In this document: in pieces, positions 5,929-9,881 of the stretch | How the letters are laid out: every line of letters starts with the position of its first letter | How positions within the stretch are numbered: position 1 is the stretch's first letter | Assembly (NCBI GenBank): GCA_024464195.1 | Contig: JANHAK010000028.1 | Span: 1 to 9,881 of the forward strand | Direction of reading: 5' to 3' | From: Methanomassiliicoccales archaeon | GTDB taxonomy: Archaea; Thermoplasmatota; Thermoplasmata; Methanomassiliicoccales; JACIVX01 | DNA: 9,881 nucleotides | Program-made: the position numbers and the translations under genes | The notes under the pieces: generated by a model | The model's database searches: none | What the model was told of the DNA's origin: nothing | What the model saw: only the letters and a program-made list of their open reading frames with translations

Positions 5929-6798
5929 ATGACAGAACTCCTAGAGGAGCTCGAGAAGAAGCGGCAGATCGCGAATAATGAAGCAGAACGACATCGACGC
6001 CTTCGTGATGAGCTGAACGAAAAAACGAAGGAGTGGGTTGAGAAGCGAGATCAATTAAATGCAAAAGTGAAGGAGCTCGTCGAGGAAGCTTCGAAACATA
6101 AGGAGATGCGCGATACCTTAAATGCCCAGGTTAAGGAAGCTAAGGAAAATAGAGATCTTTGGAACAAGAAGGTCAGCGAGCTCAATGAAAAGGTGATGAA
6201 ACTCAAGAAAGAGAATCTGCCGAAAAATGGGCCTCCTATTTCGAGACTCAAAAGGGATTTGAAGAATCTTGAATTTAAGCAGATGACGTCGGTTCTCACT
6301 CCTGAAAAGGAAAGAGAACTGATCGAAATGATCTCGCAGCTTCAATTGCAGATTAAAGAGAGAGAGAAAGCTCTCGAACAAAATGCCGAGATCAAAAACG
6401 CGGTTAAAGAGTTGAAGGAAGCGCGAGAAAAAGCGGAAATGTATCATAAAATGGTTGCCGAATTGGCTGAAAAAGCGCAGGCTGAACATGATAAGATGAT
6501 TGAATTATACGAACAAGCCGATAAACTCCGGAAAGAAGCGGATGAGGCGCAAGAGAAGTTTATCGAGACAAAGCTGAAAGCCGACGAAGAACACAGAAAA
6601 CATATCGAATGCATTAGGCAGGTTCACGATTACGATAAGATCGTTACGGGATTGAAACAAAAAGCACGAAAAGCAAGGAAAAAGAAAGAAGAATCGACTG
6701 CGCTAAAAGAGGCTGAGGAAATATTTGAGCGCTTCAAGAGAGGCGAAAAATTGAGCACGGAGGACATCATGGCGCTTCAGAAATCTGGATATCTATAA
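5929..6798 (+). CDS. Archaeal coiled-coil protein, COG1340-like
   Basis: A 289-residue, highly charged protein made almost wholly of heptad-rich helix. The N-terminus LLEELEKKRQIANNEAERHR, the repeating RDELNEKTKEW / RDQLNAKVKEL / RDTLNAQVKEA / RDLWNKKVSEL units of about 18 residues (residues 21-90), and the ending EIFERFKRGEKLSTEDIMAL then QKSGYL match the archaeal coiled-coil family COG1340 as I remember it. The function is not established; some databases mislabel it a phosphoserine phosphatase, for which I see no catalytic motif. A Gly-Pro-Pro break at about residues 97-101 splits two coiled-coil arms, suggesting a hairpin. The conserved C-terminal segment is likely a small helical domain. 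ATG 5929 fits the family start; TTG 5911 in the same frame would add six unlikely residues. A T-run follows the stop. Confidence 0.85.
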   Translation: MTELLEELEKKRQIANNEAERHRRLRDELNEKTKEWVEKRDQLNAKVKELVEEASKHKEMRDTLNAQVKEAKENRDLWNKKVSELNEKVMKLKKENLPKNGPPISRLKRDLKNLEFKQMTSVLTPEKERELIEMISQLQLQIKEREKALEQNAEIKNAVKELKEAREKAEMYHKMVAELAEKAQAEHDKMIELYEQADKLRKEADEAQEKFIETKLKADEEHRKHIECIRQVHDYDKIVTGLKQKARKARKKKEESTALKEAEEIFERFKRGEKLSTEDIMALQKSGYL

Positions 6799-6813
6799 GT
6801 GCCATGATTTAAG

Positions 6814-6820
6814 TTTTTTT
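6814..6820 (+). terminator. T-run after the coiled-coil gene
   Basis: Seven consecutive T starting 15 bases after the TAA stop. Confidence 0.55.
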
Positions 6821-6896
6821 CATTATCATTTTTATACACGAGTTTTGATTTTATCGAGGAGAAATTGAGGATTGTAAACAGTAATAATCAAAAATC

Positions 6897-6903
6897 TTAA
6901 ATA
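6897..6903 (+). promoter_or_regulatory. TATA box of the candidate small RNA
   Basis: TTAAATA centred at 6900 predicts transcription start at about 6925, right at the beginning of the paired region of the candidate RNA. Confidence 0.5.
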
Positions 6904-6924
6904 GTAATACTAACATAAAAGAGA

Positions 6925-6998
6925 ACGGGAATACTGGGCTAGTTGTTAGAGTGCATCCCATCCCTTCTGACAAGGCTAGCCCTTCCCATCCCTTTTTT
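6925..6998 (+). ncRNA. Candidate structured small RNA, unassigned
   Basis: A free-standing unit of about 75 nt with a TATA box in the right place and a T6 end (6993-6998). It folds into one long interrupted hairpin: GGGAA (6927-6931) with TTCCC (6983-6987); GGGCTAG (6936-6942) with CTAGCCC (6976-6982); and TTGTTAGA (6943-6950) with TCTGACAA (6966-6973, one G-U). A 4-nt bulge TACT (6932-6935) and a 2-nt bulge GG (6974-6975) separate the helices. The 15-nt loop contains CATCCCATCCCT, and TCCCATCCCTT recurs in the single-stranded tail, exposing two copies of a C-rich motif. It is not a tRNA (no T arm) and is too short for SRP RNA. It could be a trans-acting antisense RNA or a leader/attenuator before srp54. 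No family recognised. Confidence 0.6.
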
Positions 6999-7044
6999 GT
7001 TTTGAAATGATCAAGCTAGTTTCTAAGAAATTGCTCCAACAAGA

Positions 7045-7052
7045 ATTAATAC
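7045..7052 (+). promoter_or_regulatory. TATA-like box of the srp54 operon
   Basis: ATTAATAC predicts a start near 7073 and a leader of about 14 bases carrying AGGTG (7075-7079). Confidence 0.4.
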
Positions 7053-7086
7053 AACGACAGTATTCGATATCAGCAGGTGCAAATCG

Positions 7087-8427
7087 ATGGTTTTAGAGGG
7101 GCTGGGCCGTTCACTCAGAGACGTACTCAAAAAAATTGCAAATTCAAGCAATGTTGATAGCAAACTTGTCAAAGAGGTAACGAGAGATATCCAGCGAGCA
7201 TTGCTGCAGGCCGACGTGAACGTCAAACTTGTCCTCGAAATCACGAAGGAAGTCGAGAGGCGTGCCCTGACGGAGAAACCCGCAGCGGGGATGAGCTCAA
7301 AGGAACACGTAATCAAGATCATCTATGACGAGCTCGTCAAGATTCTCGGCGAAGGAAAGACGATTCCCCTCACAGACCAGGTCATTATGATGGTCGGACT
7401 TTATGGTCAAGGAAAAACCACAACCGCTGGAAAGCTCGGAAGATATTTCCATAAGAAAGGGTTAAGGGTCGGACTTATTGCCGCCGATGTCCACAGACCA
7501 GCCGCGTATGATCAGCTAAAACAAATCGGTGACAAACTCGGAATCGCTGTGTATGGAGATCCTAATGAGAAAAACGCTGCGAAAATCGTTCGTGACGGTA
7601 TGAAGCACTTTTCGGGCATGAACGTTATCATCATCGATACATCAGGACGTCACGCACTGGAGAGCGATCTTATCGATGAGCTAAAGGAGGTTGCCGACAT
7701 TGCAAAACCGACTGAAAAAATTCTTGTACTCGATGCGGCAACAGGACAACAGGCAGGTCCTCAGGCGAAGGCGTTTCACGACGTGGTCGGTGTTACGAGC
7801 GTCATTCTAACAAAGTTAGATGGGACTGCAAAAGGAGGGGGGGCCCTCAGTGCCGTCTCTCAGACGAAAGCTCCGATTGTCTTCATTGGGACAGGAGAGC
7901 ACCTTGAGGATCTCGAACCTTTTGATCCCGCGCGCTTCGTATCGAGACTTTTGGGTATGGGTGACATCAGAGCACTGATCGAGAGAGCAAAAGAAACGAT
8001 TACAGAAGAGCAAGCACTCGAGACGACGAAGAAGATCATGAGTGGGCGGTTTACCCTGAAGGAAATGTACGAGCAAATTCAAATGCTCACGAATATGGGG
8101 CCTCTCAAGAAGCTGATATCGATGCTTCCCGGCATGCCAGGACTGTCCGACAAGGTTGATTTAGAGGAATCGCAACACCGTCTCTGGAAATTCAAGGTCA
8201 TTATGGATTCAATGACTGAAGAGGAGATGGAGAATCCTAGAATTATCAAGTCGTCAAGAATCCTCAGAATCGCGAGGGGTTCTGGTGCAGACCCTAAGGA
8301 TGTCAGGGAACTTTTGCAGCAATATAACAATTCTAGAAAAGCAGTCAAGGGATTTCTCGGCAACCGTAAGTTGAGAAAGCAGCTACTCAAACAACTCCAG
8401 TCTGGAGGACTTGAGGTGCAGGAATGA
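7087..8427 (+). CDS. srp54: Signal recognition particle protein SRP54 (Ffh)
   Basis: The GTPase subunit of the archaeal signal recognition particle. It binds signal sequences emerging from the ribosome and, with 7S RNA and SRP19, docks to FtsY at the membrane. At 446 residues it is a full-length archaeal SRP54. The helical N domain (1-90) is followed by the G domain with P-loop GLYGQGKTT (104-112), DVHRPAAYDQL (134-144), DTSGRH (184-189, usually DTAGRH), TKLDGTAKGG (242-251) and GTGEHLEDLEPFDP (268-281). The M domain (about 300-446) contains the Met-rich MYEQIQMLTNMGPLKKLISM (327-346) and the RNA-binding NPRIIKSSRILRIARGSG (383-400). ATG 7087 is preceded by AGGTG (7075-7079). Its stop overlaps the trmY start (ATGA), so translation is likely coupled. 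Confidence 0.98.
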   Translation: MVLEGLGRSLRDVLKKIANSSNVDSKLVKEVTRDIQRALLQADVNVKLVLEITKEVERRALTEKPAAGMSSKEHVIKIIYDELVKILGEGKTIPLTDQVIMMVGLYGQGKTTTAGKLGRYFHKKGLRVGLIAADVHRPAAYDQLKQIGDKLGIAVYGDPNEKNAAKIVRDGMKHFSGMNVIIIDTSGRHALESDLIDELKEVADIAKPTEKILVLDAATGQQAGPQAKAFHDVVGVTSVILTKLDGTAKGGGALSAVSQTKAPIVFIGTGEHLEDLEPFDPARFVSRLLGMGDIRALIERAKETITEEQALETTKKIMSGRFTLKEMYEQIQMLTNMGPLKKLISMLPGMPGLSDKVDLEESQHRLWKFKVIMDSMTEEEMENPRIIKSSRILRIARGSGADPKDVRELLQQYNNSRKAVKGFLGNRKLRKQLLKQLQSGGLEVQE

Positions 8428-9014
8428 GACGTTTCGTCATTATTGGTCACAAAGCTACGACCTCAGGCTCATTCAAACTCGACGATCTTGCTGGGAGCAC
8501 AGGTCGACTTGATATTCTCTTACGATGTATCAATTCCGCTTTCTTTCTCTCACATGACATCAGAAGGGATGCAGAGGTTTACCTTATCTTACTTGGACCG
8601 CCAAATCCACCGAAAACCTTGAAGTTTGTCGGGGCGGAGCTAAAATATCTTAATCCTGATGAGAGGAGCACGGGTGCGCTCGTCAGAAATGCGCTCATGC
8701 AGAAAGTTATAACGGAAGAGCGGTGCTCGCCAGGGATCTATGCGTCGAATCGTTCGTACAGCGATGTCTTAACGATTATTTCGAAAGACAGCCAATTGGT
8801 CTACCTCAAAGAAGATGGAAAGGATATTCGAGAGGTGGAACTCCCTAAGGATGTGAGTTTTGTACTCGGCGATGATCAGGATCTCACCTATGAAGAAGAG
8901 GAAATGCTCATGAATTATTCGCCTTTGAAAATCAGCCTTGGACCTATTAGCTACCATGCTGATCATTGCATCACGATCGTCAATAACGAGCTAGACAGGC
9001 GCCTCATTCGATGA
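8424..9014 (+). CDS. trmY: tRNA pseudouridine(54) N1-methyltransferase TrmY
   Basis: A SAM-dependent SPOUT methyltransferase that methylates N1 of pseudouridine 54 in the T-loop, giving the m1-psi54 that archaea carry in place of ribothymidine. At 196 residues it has normal length. Visible are the N-terminal RRFVIIGH, GRLDILLRC (27-35), the conserved DERSTGALVRNAL (79-91), and the C-terminal trefoil-knot region with FVLGDDQDLT (146-155) and ISLGPISYHADHCITIVNNE (170-189) ending LDRR, which forms the SAM site. ATG 8424 shares ATGA with the srp54 stop, and GGAGG (8403-8407) and GAGGTG (8413-8418) sit upstream in the end of srp54. The tRNA-Ala in this window has T54 T55 in its T-loop and would be a substrate. 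Confidence 0.95.
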   Translation: MRRFVIIGHKATTSGSFKLDDLAGSTGRLDILLRCINSAFFLSHDIRRDAEVYLILLGPPNPPKTLKFVGAELKYLNPDERSTGALVRNALMQKVITEERCSPGIYASNRSYSDVLTIISKDSQLVYLKEDGKDIREVELPKDVSFVLGDDQDLTYEEEEMLMNYSPLKISLGPISYHADHCITIVNNELDRRLIR

Positions 9015-9019
9015 TTTGG

Positions 9020-9055
9020 AGTATCGGTTAACCTTTTAACCGTAGATGCGATACT
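9020..9055 (+). promoter_or_regulatory. Hairpin/inverted repeat with embedded TATA-like box
   Basis: AGTAT (9020-9024) plus CGGTTAA (9025-9031) pair with TTAACCG (9036-9042) and ATACT (9051-9055), with a CCTT loop and an 8-nt bulge (9043-9050). TTTTAAC (9034-9040) inside could act as a TATA box, about 26 bases before the next ATG. It fills most of the 50-base gap between trmY and the zinc-ribbon gene. Confidence 0.4.
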
Positions 9056-9064
9056 TCTTTCTCA

Positions 9065-9262
9065 ATGGTCGAGCGAATTCCACAACATAAACACTGTCGT
9101 CAGTGCGGAAAAGCATTCATAGGCACCTCTGAGTACTGTTCAACCGAATGTGCGAAGGCTGGGGAGGAAATTCTCAAAAAAAGAAAAAAGCAGCTCATAA
9201 TTCTTTACGTGGTGACACTTATAATACTAACAGTTGCTGTCCTTGCTATGGCGGTTCGATGA
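9065..9262 (+). CDS. Zinc-ribbon membrane protein, DUF2116-like
   Basis: A 65-residue protein with an N-terminal treble-clef or zinc-ribbon knot, C11-x2-C14 and C25-x3-C29 (CRQCGKAFIGTSEYCSTEC), a basic linker LKKRKKQ (37-43), and one C-terminal transmembrane helix (about 44-64). By the positive-inside rule the zinc domain faces the cytoplasm, tail-anchored. This layout matches DUF2116-type archaeal proteins, whose function is unknown to me. It sits 50 bases after trmY and its TGA overlaps the next ATG (ATGA), so it is probably translationally coupled to coaD. No clear Shine-Dalgarno is seen before ATG 9065; a nearby TATA-like TTTTAAC suggests a possible near-leaderless transcript. Confidence 0.85.
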   Translation: MVERIPQHKHCRQCGKAFIGTSEYCSTECAKAGEEILKKRKKQLIILYVVTLIILTVAVLAMAVR

Positions 9263-9881
9263 AAGTCGCTGTTGCTGGTACCTTTAATGTTCTTCATAGA
9301 GGACACATGTTGTTACTCGATACAGCTTTCGATTTGGGCAATCATATCGTCGTTGGCATCACTTCAGATGCATTTGCGAAGAGGGACCGAGAAAGTGTTT
9401 TCCCTCTCGAAGAAAGGATCGATCATCTCAAACGATATCTTTCAACGAAGAACAAGAAATGGGAAATCGAAATCCTAGAAGATCCTTATGGAAGCGCAAT
9501 CAGCGATCCCGACGTCCGTATCCTCGTCGCCTCGGAGAGGACGATTGAAACGGGAAGAAAGATTAACGAGATCAGAGAATCTAAGGGATTGCCCGCAATG
9601 GCGTTGCACGCTATTCCATTAATTTTGGCGGAAGATTGCGTACCGATCAGTTCTACACGAATTCTCAAAAAAGAGATCGATGAAGAAGGCAAGATGCTTC
9701 GCCCAATTGTTGTGAAAGTGGGCTCAGATAATCCAGTTAAGGTTAGGGCCGTTCGAAGCGTCATGAAAAGGATTTACAGCGACGTTGTTGTCAGCGCTTC
9801 CAGAGTGGAGAATCATGTCGGCGAACAACCATGGGGGGAAGAAACGCTGAAAGGGGCGATTGAGAGGGCAAAGCATGCAAT
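9259..9881 (+). CDS. coaD: CoaD (PPAT) fused to a YjjX-type NTP phosphatase, partial
   Basis: The first 207 codons of a two-domain protein that runs off the window. Domain 1 (1-about 148) is an archaeal phosphopantetheine adenylyltransferase, making dephospho-CoA from 4'-phosphopantetheine and ATP. It has the nucleotidyltransferase motif GTFNVLHRGH (7-16, H13 and H16) and ISSTRI (130-135). Domain 2 begins at VVKVGSDNPVKVRAV (151-165) and continues through ENHVGEQPWGEETLKGAIER (184-203). These are the opening and the EQP-x-G-x-E-E-T-x-x-G-A-x-x-R motif of DUF84/YjjX inosine/xanthosine triphosphatases, which remove deaminated purine nucleotides. The frame stays open across the junction, so this is one polypeptide, with no sign of an internal start. 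ATG 9259 overlaps the previous stop. As I recall, such fusions are annotated in other Thermoplasmata. Confidence 0.93.
   Translation, partial: MKVAVAGTFNVLHRGHMLLLDTAFDLGNHIVVGITSDAFAKRDRESVFPLEERIDHLKRYLSTKNKKWEIEILEDPYGSAISDPDVRILVASERTIETGRKINEIRESKGLPAMALHAIPLILAEDCVPISSTRILKKEIDEEGKMLRPIVVKVGSDNPVKVRAVRSVMKRIYSDVVVSASRVENHVGEQPWGEETLKGAIERAKHA

Noticed and set aside
6936..6982. The srp54-upstream hairpin as a tRNA or as SRP 7S RNA
   Set aside because: No T arm or anticodon arm, and far too short for archaeal 7S RNA of about 300 nt.
7023..7322. Minus-strand frame over the start of srp54 with hydrophobic C-terminus
   Set aside because: Shadow of srp54 and its leader; no start signals on that strand.

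Overview
The window reads as an archaeal, euryarchaeal chromosome segment. The evidence is an archaeal-type SRP54, the archaeal tRNA methyltransferase TrmY, an archaeal-type phosphopantetheine adenylyltransferase, the archaeal coiled-coil family COG1340, TATA-box promoters about 25 bases ahead of starts, T-run terminators without hairpins, and a tRNA with a bulge-helix-bulge intron. The fused CoaD/NTPase and the gene mix point to the Thermoplasmata side (Thermoplasmatales or Methanomassiliicoccales relatives). That placement is inference.

Left part (1-3080): a 554-base stretch without an intact gene, holding a possible decayed minus-strand reading frame (46-207). Next is a DUF5661-like small protein (555-1001), a palindrome cluster (1085-1105), a minus-strand tRNA-Ala(CGC) interrupted in its D-loop by a 21-nt intron in a textbook bulge-helix-bulge (1247-1339), and minus-strand purB (1427-2785).

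Middle part (3081-6798): a 533-aa RAD55/KaiC-like protein resembling GvpD, with an intact N-terminal ATPase site and a degenerate second domain. It is followed by two paralogous winged-helix proteins. The first has a perfect inverted repeat just ahead of its TATA box. The second can only start at a non-AUG/GUG/UUG codon if its conserved N-terminus is translated. Then comes an AT-rich gap and a 289-aa coiled-coil protein (COG1340).

Right part (6799-9881): an apparent small structured RNA gene (about 6925-6998) with its own TATA box and poly-T end, then a tight run of srp54, trmY, a zinc-ribbon membrane protein and coaD fused to a DUF84/YjjX-type NTP phosphatase. The fusion gene is cut by the window edge. 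srp54/trmY and zinc-ribbon/coaD each overlap by ATGA, so they are probably translationally coupled. This block combines protein targeting, tRNA modification, CoA synthesis and nucleotide-pool cleaning, a housekeeping cluster rather than one pathway.

The strongest unusual items are the noncanonical tRNA intron and the unannotated structured RNA ahead of srp54. Next are the non-AUG start of the second regulator, the half-degenerate tandem ATPase and the fused CoaD/NTPase. I see no CRISPR array, insertion sequence, rRNA or phage genes.
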